A DNA stretch of 64,000 nt from Bacteroides intestinalis DSM 17393 (GTDB taxonomy: Bacteria > Bacteroidota > Bacteroidia > Bacteroidales > Bacteroidaceae). Every line of letters starts with the position of its first letter. Within the stretch, counting starts at the first letter, position 1. Location: assembly GCF_000172175.1 (NCBI RefSeq), contig NZ_ABJL02000008.1, positions 930,001 through 994,000 of the forward strand, written 5' to 3'. This document shows positions 36,200-44,914 of the stretch, in pieces. Both the position numbers and the translations under genes were made by a program. Under the pieces are notes generated by a model that was not told the origin of the DNA, ran no database searches, and saw nothing but the letters and a program-made list of their open reading frames with translations.

Positions 36200-39127
36200 A
36201 TGAAAAAAATAATTCTAACCAGCATCTTACTTTTGTTGTATGGAACACTTCTTCCGGCACAAGAAATCGAACAAAATGTAGAAGAACGGCTACAAGCTTT
36301 CTTTAAAGAATATACCACCAATACGATAAATATAGGTACTTACAAGTTGGACAGTTTCCGTATCGACTTCCGAAAAAAGAGGTTGCTCATCTATACAAAC
36401 GAACGCTTTGCCTACCAGCCCTTACGACCAGTAACAGTAGATGCCATTTATCGGCATTTGGGACAAATCTTGCCAGGACCGATAAGTTATTTCAAAATAA
36501 CCCTTTTTGCAAACGGACGAAGCATTGAAGACCTCATTCCAAATCTTTACCGGAAAGGGAAGGAAGACAAAACACGTCTATTTAATAAGCTGGAATACAA
36601 AAGCAATCCGTGGGTAACCCGCATCTCACGTCCATACGAAATTACCCGTGGATTGGAAAGAAGACATATCGCCCTTTGGCAAAGTCATGGAAAATATTAT
36701 ATCAACGACAAAAATACATGGGGATGGCAACGTCCACGCCTGTTTTGTACAACAGAAGACCAGTTCACACAATCATTCATTTTACCCTACCTCATACCCA
36801 TGCTGGAAAATGCCGGAGCCAATGTATTCACCCCCCGTGAACGGGATACACAAAAACAGGAAGTCATCGTCGACAATGACGGAAGCCTGAATGGATATGG
36901 CGGACAAGGCTCCCTCTATTTAGAAGTCAAAAGCCGGAAAGCACGTTGGCAACAGACAAACCAACCAGGATTTGCCCAACAGAAAAGAGTATATCAAGAT
37001 AACGAAAATCCTTTCATTACCGGGACAGCCCGCTATGCCCAAACCGAAAAGAAAAAGGACAAGGCTTTTGTCGAATGGGTGCCTGACATTCCTGAAACGG
37101 GGGAATATGCCGTATATGTGTCTTATCAAACTCTGCCAAACAGTGTAAGCGATGCCAAATATCTCGTATTTCACAACGGAGGTGTCACTGAATTCAAAGT
37201 GAACCAACAAATCGGAGGAGGCACCTGGGTATATCTTGGAACATTTGCTTTTGATAAAGGCAAAAACGATTACGGCATGGTAGTACTAAGTAATGAAAGC
37301 AAAGAAAAAGGCGTTGTCTGTGCCGATGCCGTACGTTTTGGTGGAGGAATGGGAAATATCGCACGTGGTGGAGAAACCAGCGGACTACCCCGATATCTGG
37401 AAGGCTCCCGCTATTTTGCACAATGGGCAGGTATGCCCTACCCCGTTTATAGTGGACGTGAAGGGAAAGATGATATGTCCGATGATATAAACTCTCGTTC
37501 CAAAATGATTAATTATCTGTCGGGAGGTTCCATCTTCAACCCAGAAGAGCAAGGACTGGGAGTACCCTTCGAAATGGCAATGGCATTACACAGCGATGCC
37601 GGTACCAGCAAAGAAGACAAAATTGTCGGAACACTCGGCATCTATACTACCAAATTCAATAAAGGATTGCTTGCTGGTGGTACCAATCGGTATGCCTCGC
37701 GTGACCTTTCCGATATCATACTCACCCAACTCCAGCGGGATATCCGCTCCAACTATGCCATAGACTGGACACGCCGTAGCTTATGGGACCGTAATTATAG
37801 TGAAACCCGCCTTCCGGCAGTGCCTTCTACTATCATCGAACTGCTTTCACATCAGAACTTTGCCGATATGCGCCTCGGTCACGACCCCAACTTTAAGTTT
37901 ACCGTAGGACGTTCCATTTATAAAGCTATTCTGCAATACCTTTGCAATCAGCATGGCAAGGATTATGTAGTGCAACCACTTCCCGTAAGCAACTTTTCCA
38001 TCCGCTTCGGCGATAAAAAGAATACATTGGAACTCTCCTGGAAGGGTGAGGAGGATCAACTGGAACCTACAGCCAAACCACGTGAGTACATTGTTTATAC
38101 CCGCATCGGACGCGGAGGATTTGATAATGGCGTACGTGTCAGCAGCCCTTCTTATACAGCCAAAATAGAACCGGGTATTGTCTACTCTTTTAAAGTAACC
38201 GCAGCCAATCGGGGGGGAGAAAGTTTTCCGTCCGAGATTCTTGCTGCTTATAAAGCCAAGAAGGAAAAAGGACGTATACTGATTGTCAACGGCTTCGACC
38301 GTATCAGTGGACCAGCAGTCATCGATACTCCTATTGAAGCCGGATTTGATTTAACAAAAGATCCGGGCGTACCTTATCTATATGACATTTCTCTTTGCGG
38401 CGCTCAAACCGAATTCTCCCGCAAGCAAACGGGAAAGGAGTTGGGACGCAGCAGCGACGAGTGGGAAGGATTAAAAATTGCCGGAAATACCTTCGACTAC
38501 TCTTTCATACACGGAAAAGCAATACAAGCAGCCGGTAATTATAGCTTTGTATCATGCAGCGATGAAGCTGTAGAAAACGGGCGCGTCCCATTGGAGGTTT
38601 ATAATATTGTGGATTACATTCTTGGACTAGAGAAAGAAGATCGTCAAAGTAACCCGGCTCGTAACACGTATTATAAAACCTTTTCTTCCCCCATGCAACG
38701 CGCATTGACATCATACTGTCAGTCCGGTGGTAATCTACTTATTAGCGGTTCCTACATCGGTAGCGATATGAATAACTCGCAAGGCGACCGGGAGTTTACA
38801 CAGAATCTTTTGAAATACGCCTACGGACAATCTATCACCGACAGCTATTCAGGAAATATCAGTGGGTTGGGACGTACATTCAGTATCCCCCGCCTGCCCA
38901 ACGAATATGCTTATCCCGTAACTGCCCCGGAATGTATTCTTCCTACAGGTGGTGCTTTCCCCGTATTCACGTATAATTCCGGCAATCAAAGTGCTGCCAT
39001 TGCTTATCAGGGCAATTACCGCACCTTCGTCATGGGATTTCCTTTTGAAAGTATCGAGAAGGAAATGGATCGTAATGCTATCATGGCCTCTATCCTGCAA
39101 TTCCTCACCACAGATTCACGCAAATAA
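36200..39127 (+). CDS. N-acetylmuramoyl-L-alanine amidase-type protein with golvesin-like and fibronectin III domains
   Basis: 975 residues from the chosen ATG, which opens the signal peptide MKKIILTSILLLLYGTLLPAQ. An Amidase_3-type zinc hydrolase is split by an inserted domain: PRERD lies before it, and MALHSDAG and PSTIIELLSHQN (metal and catalytic positions) after it. The insert (from about YQDNENPFITG to CADAVRFGGG) resembles the golvesin C-terminal domain, which also occurs in Paenibacillus xanthan lyase and explains why homologues are often misnamed 'xanthan lyase'. A fibronectin-III segment follows (YIVYTRIGRGGF...SFKVTAANRGGESFPSE). Likely cleaves peptidoglycan stem peptides in the envelope. 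Position beside PUL 1 may be incidental, though operator site 6 lies upstream. Confidence 0.78.
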   Translation: MKKIILTSILLLLYGTLLPAQEIEQNVEERLQAFFKEYTTNTINIGTYKLDSFRIDFRKKRLLIYTNERFAYQPLRPVTVDAIYRHLGQILPGPISYFKITLFANGRSIEDLIPNLYRKGKEDKTRLFNKLEYKSNPWVTRISRPYEITRGLERRHIALWQSHGKYYINDKNTWGWQRPRLFCTTEDQFTQSFILPYLIPMLENAGANVFTPRERDTQKQEVIVDNDGSLNGYGGQGSLYLEVKSRKARWQQTNQPGFAQQKRVYQDNENPFITGTARYAQTEKKKDKAFVEWVPDIPETGEYAVYVSYQTLPNSVSDAKYLVFHNGGVTEFKVNQQIGGGTWVYLGTFAFDKGKNDYGMVVLSNESKEKGVVCADAVRFGGGMGNIARGGETSGLPRYLEGSRYFAQWAGMPYPVYSGREGKDDMSDDINSRSKMINYLSGGSIFNPEEQGLGVPFEMAMALHSDAGTSKEDKIVGTLGIYTTKFNKGLLAGGTNRYASRDLSDIILTQLQRDIRSNYAIDWTRRSLWDRNYSETRLPAVPSTIIELLSHQNFADMRLGHDPNFKFTVGRSIYKAILQYLCNQHGKDYVVQPLPVSNFSIRFGDKKNTLELSWKGEEDQLEPTAKPREYIVYTRIGRGGFDNGVRVSSPSYTAKIEPGIVYSFKVTAANRGGESFPSEILAAYKAKKEKGRILIVNGFDRISGPAVIDTPIEAGFDLTKDPGVPYLYDISLCGAQTEFSRKQTGKELGRSSDEWEGLKIAGNTFDYSFIHGKAIQAAGNYSFVSCSDEAVENGRVPLEVYNIVDYILGLEKEDRQSNPARNTYYKTFSSPMQRALTSYCQSGGNLLISGSYIGSDMNNSQGDREFTQNLLKYAYGQSITDSYSGNISGLGRTFSIPRLPNEYAYPVTAPECILPTGGAFPVFTYNSGNQSAAIAYQGNYRTFVMGFPFESIEKEMDRNAIMASILQFLTTDSRK

Positions 39128-39183
39128 AAATAAAAAAAGGAAGAATAATCAATGAAAGTATGCATAATCTGTGGTGAAAAACT

Positions 39184-39191
39184 TATCTTTG
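39184..39191 (+). promoter_or_regulatory. -7 element for the two small genes
   Basis: TATCTTTG, exact match to TAnnTTTG, giving a leader of about 32 nt for the gene at 39228. Confidence 0.45.
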
Positions 39192-39227
39192 CTCTCAGAG
39201 TATAAACCTTTAAAACATAAAAAAACT

Positions 39228-39545
39228 ATGTACACTATACAAGCAAACCCCAGCGGTACCCGCAGTTTAGAAATATCCGAAGAAAATCTGGCTACTATTG
39301 AGAAATACGGCCTTTTCCGTCATCTTATTGACAGTAACGGCATTGTAGACGAGTCTGTTCTGGAGAAACTGAGACTGAATATCCGCTCCCTCATCGCATC
39401 ACAAGAGGAGGACAGCAAAGATCTGCTCGACCTCTGCATCGACGTGATATACCACAACAACATGAAAGCCTTCGGATTACAACAGTTGATCAAGCTCTAT
39501 CTGGAATGGCTTTCCAAGCAGGAACCCATAGAAGAGGAATCATGA
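39228..39545 (+). CDS. small conserved hypothetical protein
   Basis: 105 residues, soluble, acidic, no signal peptide. I do not recognise a family. Mostly helical by composition (LDLCIDVIYHNNMKAFGLQQLIKLYLEWLSKQ). The start at 39228 follows a consensus -7 box; an upstream in-frame ATG at 39171 would lie before that box. One base separates its stop from the next ATG, so it is translated with the TusA-like protein and may act with it. Confidence 0.65.
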   Translation: MYTIQANPSGTRSLEISEENLATIEKYGLFRHLIDSNGIVDESVLEKLRLNIRSLIASQEEDSKDLLDLCIDVIYHNNMKAFGLQQLIKLYLEWLSKQEPIEEES

Positions 39546-39546
39546 A

Positions 39547-39759
39547 ATGAAAACAATCGATACCTGTGGTCAAAAACTTTACAGTCCTCTCATCCCGGCA
39601 GTCAAAGCTATGTGCGAAACCGCGCCGGGTGAGAGGTTGGAAATTATTATGAATAACGCTGAGGCTTTCCAGGATTTGAAGGAATACCTCGCGGAACAGA
39701 GCATTGGTTTCCGAGAAATATACGACGAAGAACGGATGATCTTGCAGTTCAAGATGTAA
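39547..39759 (+). CDS. TusA/SirA-like fold protein without the catalytic cysteine
   Basis: 70 residues. It aligns with the TusA sulfur carrier over its length: IDTCGQKLYSPLIPAVKAM...PGERLEIIMNN...DLKEYLAEQ against TusA 'LDxxGLRCPxPVMMxxK...PGExLxIxxDDxxxxxDI'. The sulfur-carrying Cys of the CPxP motif is replaced by Tyr (LYSPL); the only nearby cysteine is Cys7, several positions earlier. If the fold call is right, it cannot carry sulfur in the usual way. Co-transcribed with the 105-residue protein upstream and followed by a terminator. Confidence 0.6.
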   Translation: MKTIDTCGQKLYSPLIPAVKAMCETAPGERLEIIMNNAEAFQDLKEYLAEQSIGFREIYDEERMILQFKM

Positions 39760-39814
39760 TAGTTAATCCGCAACTTTTTTCATAAAAGAAATTTCAATGC
39801 CCCTATACAAACAC

Positions 39815-39852
39815 AGACGGGATACATTACAGTGATGTTTCCCGTCTTTTTT
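39815..39852 (+). terminator. intrinsic terminator after the TusA-like gene
   Basis: AGACGGGA (39815-39822) pairs with TCCCGTCT (39840-39847), followed directly by a T run; an inner CAT/ATG extends the stem. Confidence 0.85.
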
Positions 39853-39886
39853 ATTCGACTATACTTCAAGCTAATACATCAGAAAC

Positions 39887-40951
39887 ATGAAAACACTCTA
39901 TTTTTTCCTTCCACTCCTGATAATAATTGTAGCCACCCCATTAAGCGCACAAGATATTCCCGAACGGCATCTTGTCAAGATGGACAAATTAGGATTTATA
40001 GCTTCTTTTTATCAGACTCCTACAGCAAGTACTCTGACTGAAGGAGAATCTACGTGTTATAGCTTTGAAAATATTATAAACGAAAAAGATCATCCTAATA
40101 AATTATATCAAATCACGGTGTGGGAATCCTCTAACCCGACTGACAGCACTTATGCCGAATACAAAGAAGAAGAACTGACAACTCTTAAACTTCATAGTCA
40201 AGGATTGCGACTCATAGAAAAGGATATCATGCAAGGAAGAATGATTCCATTCAATTGCTATGTACTGCAAAGTAAGACCGGAGAATACACTCATTTTTAC
40301 ATAGGATCGGGTAAGAACAAAGTTTACACACTAGAAGTTATATGCAAAAAAGATGAAAAATATAATGCTGACTTGATACAATTCATACGCAGTTTCCAGA
40401 TAACTCTTTATAATAATCAGATCAAAAGCATCAGTACCGACAGCCTAAGCTATACCATGAACTTTCCCTTCACCCCTAAGATTCAAAAAACAGATTCTCC
40501 GGAAGCTGGAATCAAATATCATGTAGTAGTTTCTGGCGAAGCCCCAAAGAAATCCGAAACAGGATATATGGGAGAACTGGAGGTAATCTCTCAGGTAAGT
40601 GTATCTCCTATAGAGGTATATGAAATATCTGAAATATGTTACAATACAGACCAACTGCCAGAAGAAATATCTTCCGAACAAAAAGAGTATTTCTGGAGAG
40701 AATTGATGCACATGATTATCAATGCCACTTCCCAAGGTAAACTACTCAAAAAAGAAGAAATGAAATCCGGAAATCCCGAAGGCATAGCTTTTACTTACAC
40801 CGGAATAAACGGGATTAATTACCGTACATTTCTTTGCCGTGCATTTTATATCAAACGCAAATTATATATTCTTCAGGTTCTACTTCGATACAGGGACGAA
40901 GCTAATCACCCGGATGTTATCAATTTTTTGGATTCCTTCCGCATAAAGTAA
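39887..40951 (+). CDS. secreted hypothetical protein
   Basis: 354 residues with a clear signal peptide (MKTLYFFLPLLIIIVATPLSAQ). Two similar halves may be present: each contains a stretch like 'xxYxLEVICKKDEKYNADLIQFIRSFQI' and 'LYILQVLLRYRDEANHPDVINFLDSFRI', both ending in a helix followed by SFxI. This pattern suggests an internal duplication. No catalytic motif recognised. Its stop lies 10 bp from the end of the truncated histidine kinase on the other strand. Confidence 0.7.
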   Translation: MKTLYFFLPLLIIIVATPLSAQDIPERHLVKMDKLGFIASFYQTPTASTLTEGESTCYSFENIINEKDHPNKLYQITVWESSNPTDSTYAEYKEEELTTLKLHSQGLRLIEKDIMQGRMIPFNCYVLQSKTGEYTHFYIGSGKNKVYTLEVICKKDEKYNADLIQFIRSFQITLYNNQIKSISTDSLSYTMNFPFTPKIQKTDSPEAGIKYHVVVSGEAPKKSETGYMGELEVISQVSVSPIEVYEISEICYNTDQLPEEISSEQKEYFWRELMHMIINATSQGKLLKKEEMKSGNPEGIAFTYTGINGINYRTFLCRAFYIKRKLYILQVLLRYRDEANHPDVINFLDSFRIK

Positions 40952-40961
40952 ATAGTAGGCC

Positions 40962-41408
40962 CTATCGCATAAGCAAAGGCACTTCAAACCAAAATGTAGA
41001 CCCTTTGTTTACCTCAGATTCCAACCCTACCTTGCCTCCCAGGCTTCGAATGATAGTTTGCGAAAGCGTCAGGCCTAAACCAGTTCCCGGCACTTCACGA
41101 TCCAACTTCTTAAAGCTGGTAAATATTTCTTGTTGCTCTTCTTCCGGTATTCCAATCCCGGTGTCGGACACATAAAAATGAACGGTATCCGTTTCCTTCA
41201 TGTGGCCACCAAAGCGTATTTCACCTGATTTGGTAAACTTAATCGCATTATGAATCAGGTTTGCCATTACCTGAATGATGCGCTGATGTTCAGAATACAT
41301 GATAATAGGTTGCAAGGAGGCTTCACAGATCAAATCAACTGAAGGGTTATTGAACAGTTTCACTTTAAACATGCCTTCCAGTTCTCTCAACAAGTCAATT
41401 ATAGTCTT
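40962..41408 (-). pseudogene. truncated histidine kinase (ATPase domain only)
   Basis: An intact histidine kinase ATPase domain: N box (HNAIKFTKSG), G1 box (DTGIGIPEE), F box (FTSFKKLD) and G2 box (GTGLGLTLS). The open frame begins only at 41408, after a stop at 41409-41411, in the middle of the linker that should follow the phosphorylated-histidine domain. No sensor, no phosphoacceptor histidine and no normal start codon remain. The break coincides with the start of hairpin array B, so the 5' part was probably lost in the event that placed or expanded the array. Confidence 0.8.
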
Positions 41409-41412
41409 TTAC

Positions 41413-41516
41413 ACGGTGGAAAACAAGCGTTTCCTGCAGGAGAAACAAGCGTTCCCATTAAGGGAAACGCGAGTTTCCATGAGGGGAAACTGCCGTTCCC
41501 CGCAGCGGAAACGGAT
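41413..41516. repeat. hairpin array B1: 22-bp tandem units
   Basis: Four consecutive 22-bp units start at 41429, 41451, 41473 and 41495, each of the form GTTyCC-N6-GGAAAC plus 4 bp; a partial unit precedes them. Unit 3 reads GTTTCCATGAGGGGAAACTG plus two bases. Each unit can fold into a small hairpin. Confidence 0.8.
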
Positions 41517-41546
41517 CTAAATATAGGAGGGGTGCGGCTGAAAAAA

Positions 41547-41630
41547 GGGCTACACCATTTGCCCAAAAGGGTGTAACCATGTACCCCAAAGGGTGTAGCT
41601 ATATGCCTAAAAGGGTGTAGCCCTACCGGA
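41547..41630. repeat. repeat array B2: 22-bp period, different sequence
   Basis: GGGTGTA recurs at 41569, 41591 and 41613, exactly 22 bp apart, in units such as CAAAAGGGTGTAACCATGTA. GGGCTACACC at 41547 and GGGTGTAGCCC at the end form an inverted pair closing the array. Confidence 0.72.
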
Positions 41631-42090
41631 TAAAAGGTTATTTTACCCGAAATATGAGCGTAAGTTTCCTCTGAAAAAGGTTTTATCCGCTACTTTCCGG
41701 TATATTCCGTTCGTTTCCGAAAAGTCTATTTGATTGAAAACGCACCTTAAACGGATATTTTGAATCTTTTATAAGAGCATCACTACGCAATATCCTTTTT
41801 ATTTTCCACATACGCTTTCTATTTGCATTTTCCTAATAAGGATTCCTTGCATTCTTTTTCATCAAGCACCGCACGATGGGGAAATCTCAATCCAGACATC
41901 ATTATCTCATATCTCTGCACAAAACGATAACTGACAAATAAATTCTACTAATGGAAGTAAATATGGAGAACAAACAGCAGATTTTAAAGCTACGCTATGT
42001 TTGGTGGAAGATAAGTTATCTGATGTACCAACTTATTTTTCTAAGTAGATATTCATTATTAGTTTGTACTATAAATGGGCATTTAGCGGT

Positions 42091-42226
42091 GTGAATTGAT
42101 ACGCGGATTACGCGGAATAGACAGACGAACACGAATCCTAATTTTTCATCCGCAGATGACTTGTACAGCATAGCACTTAACTCCGCGTTAGTCTGCTTTA
42201 TCCGCGTAATCCGCGTATCAATTCAC
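42091..42226. repeat. 26-bp perfect inverted repeat with 84-bp interior
   Basis: Arms 42091-42116 (beginning GTGAATTGATACGCGGATTA) and 42201-42226 are exact inverse copies. Next to the arms the interior carries further partial symmetry (GACAGAC/GCAGAC). The arms contain the internal repeat ACGCGGATTACGCGGA. No coding capacity, so a small non-autonomous element or a structured RNA/REP-like sequence. Confidence 0.75.
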
Positions 42227-42323
42227 GCCCCTAAATTATCATTTAATTATGATACAGTACTTAATATAATAACACATAAAATGTAAAAATTGCACATTTT
42301 CTGGTTGAACCTCATTTTATGCG

Positions 42324-42331
42324 TATCTTTG
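42324..42331 (+). promoter_or_regulatory. ygiQ promoter giving a leaderless message
   Basis: TATCTTTG followed by CAGC and the ATG at 42336, the same arrangement as at the HTCS gene 19603. Transcription should start at the start codon. Confidence 0.6.
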
Positions 42332-42335
42332 CAGC

Positions 42336-44165
42336 ATGAAAGAATATCGACTGACTGATTGGTTGCCCACAACCAAAAAAGAAGTGGAATTGCGCGGATG
42401 GAACGAACTGGACGTTATTCTGTTCAGCGGAGATGCTTATGTGGACCATCCTTCTTTCGGGGCTGCCGTCGTGGGACGCATCCTCGAAGCGGAAGGCTTG
42501 CGCATAGCGATTGTGCCTCAACCCAATTGGCGAGACGATTTACGTGACTTTAAAAAGTTGGGACGTCCCCGCCTATTCTTCGGTATCAGTGCCGGCTGCA
42601 TGGACTCTATGGTCAATAAATATACGGCAAACAAGCGTCTTCGTAGTGATGATGCCTATACACCGGATGCCCGCCCGGATATGCGACCGGAATATCCGTC
42701 CATCGTTTATACCCAAGTCCTGAAAAAACTCTATCCCGACATTCCGGTTGTTTTGGGAGGCATTGAGGCAAGTATGCGCCGATTGACGCACTACGATTAC
42801 TGGCAGGATAAAGTACGCAAAAGCATCCTCGTAGATAGTGGAGCCGACTTACTGATCTATGGAATGGGAGAAAAGCCACTTGTGGAACTGGCAAAAAGAA
42901 TGCAGCAGCAGGCTGATACCGGCTTGCCCCTGCAATATGACATCTCACAAATAGCCTATCTTTGCAAGACAGCGGAATTTGTGCCGGAAGAAGGAGATAT
43001 CCGCCTTTACTCTCACGAAGAGTGTCTGAAAGATAAGAAAAAACAAGCTGCCAACTTCCGCCATATTGAAGAAGAGAGCAATAAATATGCAGCCTCACGC
43101 ATTACACAGGAAGTGGATGACCTGACTATCGTTGTCAATCCGCCTTATCCTCCGCTGACGGAAGCAGAACTTGACCACTCCTTCGACTTGCCCTATACTC
43201 GGTTGCCTCACCCCAAATACAAAGGCAAACGTATTCCGGCTTATGACATGATCAAGTTTTCCGTTAATATCCACCGCGGCTGCTTCGGTGGCTGTGCTTT
43301 CTGTACTATCTCGGCGCATCAGGGAAAATTCATTGTCAGCCGTAGTAAAGAGAGTATCTTGAAAGAGGTGAAAGCATTAATGGAACTCCCTGACTTTAAG
43401 GGATACCTGAGCGACCTTGGAGGCCCTTCGGCCAACATGTACCACATGAGGGGGAATGATGAAGCCCTTTGTAAGAAGTGCAAGCGTCCGTCATGTATTC
43501 ATCCCAAAGTATGCCCGAATCTGAACAGTAGTCATCGCCCATTACTTGATATTTACCATGCTGTGGATGCACTGCCCGGCATCAAGAAGTCATTTATCGG
43601 AAGTGGTGTACGCTATGACTTGTTATTGCATCGGAGCAAAGATCCGGAAACCAATAAAAGCACTGCTGAATATACCCGTGAATTGATAGCCCGACACGTC
43701 AGTGGACGTCTGAAAGTAGCTCCAGAGCATACCAGCGAACGAGTGTTGAGCATCATGCGCAAACCCTCATTCAGCCTGTTCCAGGAATTCAAAAAGATAT
43801 TCGACCGCATCAATCGCGAAGAAGGATTGCGGCAACAGCTCATCCCTTACTTCATCTCCAGCCATCCCGGCTGCCGGGAAGAAGATATGGCAGAACTGGC
43901 CGTCATTACCAAACGTCTTGACTTCCAACTGGAACAGGTACAAGACTTTACCCCTACCCCAATGACTGTGGCCACCGAAGCATGGTACACCGGCTTCCAC
44001 CCTTATACTCTGGAACCTGTATTTAGTGCCAAAACTCCACGGGAAAAGTTAGCTCAACGTCAGTTCTTCTTCTGGTATAAACCGGAAGAACGGAAGAATA
44101 TCATCAACGAATTGCGACGCATCGGACGGCAAGATTTGATTGACAAACTATATGTAAAACGATAA
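42336..44165 (+). CDS. ygiQ: YgiQ family radical SAM protein
   Basis: 609 residues, cytoplasmic. N-terminal YgiQ domain (LPTTKKEVELRGWNELDVILFSGDAYVDHP), radical SAM core with the iron-sulfur cysteines C316, C320 and C323 (CFGGCAFC), then the family's C-terminal domain with clustered cysteines (CKKCKRPSCIHPKVCPN). These proteins use S-adenosylmethionine for radical chemistry; the physiological substrate of the family is not established to my knowledge. Followed 13 bp later by a beta-barrel protein gene, possibly co-transcribed. Confidence 0.93.
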   Translation: MKEYRLTDWLPTTKKEVELRGWNELDVILFSGDAYVDHPSFGAAVVGRILEAEGLRIAIVPQPNWRDDLRDFKKLGRPRLFFGISAGCMDSMVNKYTANKRLRSDDAYTPDARPDMRPEYPSIVYTQVLKKLYPDIPVVLGGIEASMRRLTHYDYWQDKVRKSILVDSGADLLIYGMGEKPLVELAKRMQQQADTGLPLQYDISQIAYLCKTAEFVPEEGDIRLYSHEECLKDKKKQAANFRHIEEESNKYAASRITQEVDDLTIVVNPPYPPLTEAELDHSFDLPYTRLPHPKYKGKRIPAYDMIKFSVNIHRGCFGGCAFCTISAHQGKFIVSRSKESILKEVKALMELPDFKGYLSDLGGPSANMYHMRGNDEALCKKCKRPSCIHPKVCPNLNSSHRPLLDIYHAVDALPGIKKSFIGSGVRYDLLLHRSKDPETNKSTAEYTRELIARHVSGRLKVAPEHTSERVLSIMRKPSFSLFQEFKKIFDRINREEGLRQQLIPYFISSHPGCREEDMAELAVITKRLDFQLEQVQDFTPTPMTVATEAWYTGFHPYTLEPVFSAKTPREKLAQRQFFFWYKPEERKNIINELRRIGRQDLIDKLYVKR

Positions 44166-44178
44166 ATACGAATCAGGC

Positions 44179-44820
44179 ATGAAAAAATTCATCATTTTCC
44201 TTATTGTCTCCCTGAGTTGCACAAACTCACTCTTGCAAGCACAAGATCTTTTACCGCAAGAATTTAGTGTATCATTGGGAGGAGGACTGACCTTGCCGTA
44301 TGTAGATGGAAATCGTAATGACTTCTTTAACAAAAACGGAAATCGTGCGGGATATAACCTAACGACTGAAGGACGCTATTACTTCATGCCGAATTTCGCT
44401 TTGGGACTTCAGTATGATTACCTGAGAATTGCTCATTCTCCGGATAAGATGCATTTACATTACATACATCCCAACATCACCTACCGTTACTTATGGAGTA
44501 ATGGCAATCAAGGTGTTTTCCTTTCATTCGGTATCGGTTATATGAACTACGAGGAGCGTACATACCAGAGAAATACCAAGAAAGGATTTCTTTTCAATAG
44601 AGGATATTGCGGCCTGTCAATCGGCATGGGTTACGAATTCTATATTTCGAAAAAAATATCCGGAGTGTTTCGTGCCGATATTCTGACGGCAGACTGGTTT
44701 GCCAATCCGGATGCCCGACTTTACAATCCGGATGATTATGATGACGGAATAGATCACAGTTGGTTCAAGAACAATATTACGTTCTTCAATATAGGTTTCG
44801 CCATACAGTTCGGACGATAA
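44179..44820 (+). CDS. outer membrane beta-barrel protein
   Basis: 213 residues with a signal peptide (about 1-21, ending LLQAQ). Alternating beta strands (FSVSLGGGLTLPYV, YYFMPNFALGLQYDYLRI, GVFLSFGIGYMNYEERTY, ITFFNIGFAIQFGR) and a C-terminal aromatic/basic end suggest an 8-stranded barrel of the OmpA/OmpX-like porin group. Function not identifiable. Same strand as ygiQ, 13 bp gap. Confidence 0.75.
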   Translation: MKKFIIFLIVSLSCTNSLLQAQDLLPQEFSVSLGGGLTLPYVDGNRNDFFNKNGNRAGYNLTTEGRYYFMPNFALGLQYDYLRIAHSPDKMHLHYIHPNITYRYLWSNGNQGVFLSFGIGYMNYEERTYQRNTKKGFLFNRGYCGLSIGMGYEFYISKKISGVFRADILTADWFANPDARLYNPDDYDDGIDHSWFKNNITFFNIGFAIQFGR

Positions 44821-44849
44821 CAGAATCTCCCGCCAACACATAAGAAAAA

Positions 44850-44911
44850 AATCCCCTTCCACATCCATATAGTTTTATTAATAGAGAAACGTATGGGCAG
44901 GGAAGGGGGAT
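44850..44911 (-). terminator. terminator of the PUL 2 operon
   Basis: On the minus strand GATCCCCCTTCC (from 44911) pairs with GGAAGGGGAT (ending 44850-44851), an inner CCATA/TATGG stem extends it, and a T run follows. It begins 4 bp after the GH105 stop codon. Confidence 0.7.
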
Positions 44912-44914
44912 CAA

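Larger units (their letters stand above)
41640..42335. other. noncoding region with no recognisable gene
   Basis: No reading frame here resembles a protein. The only structure is the long inverted repeat at 42091-42226 and the ygiQ promoter. It may be decayed sequence left by the event that truncated the kinase. Confidence 0.55.

Noticed and set aside
36200..39127. Annotation as xanthan lyase
   Set aside because: The similarity comes from the inserted golvesin-like domain. The catalytic motifs are those of an Amidase_3-type hydrolase.
41413..41630. Possible CRISPR array
   Set aside because: The period is only 22 bp, units are palindromic and vary throughout, and there are no constant repeats with unique 30-bp spacers and no cas genes.
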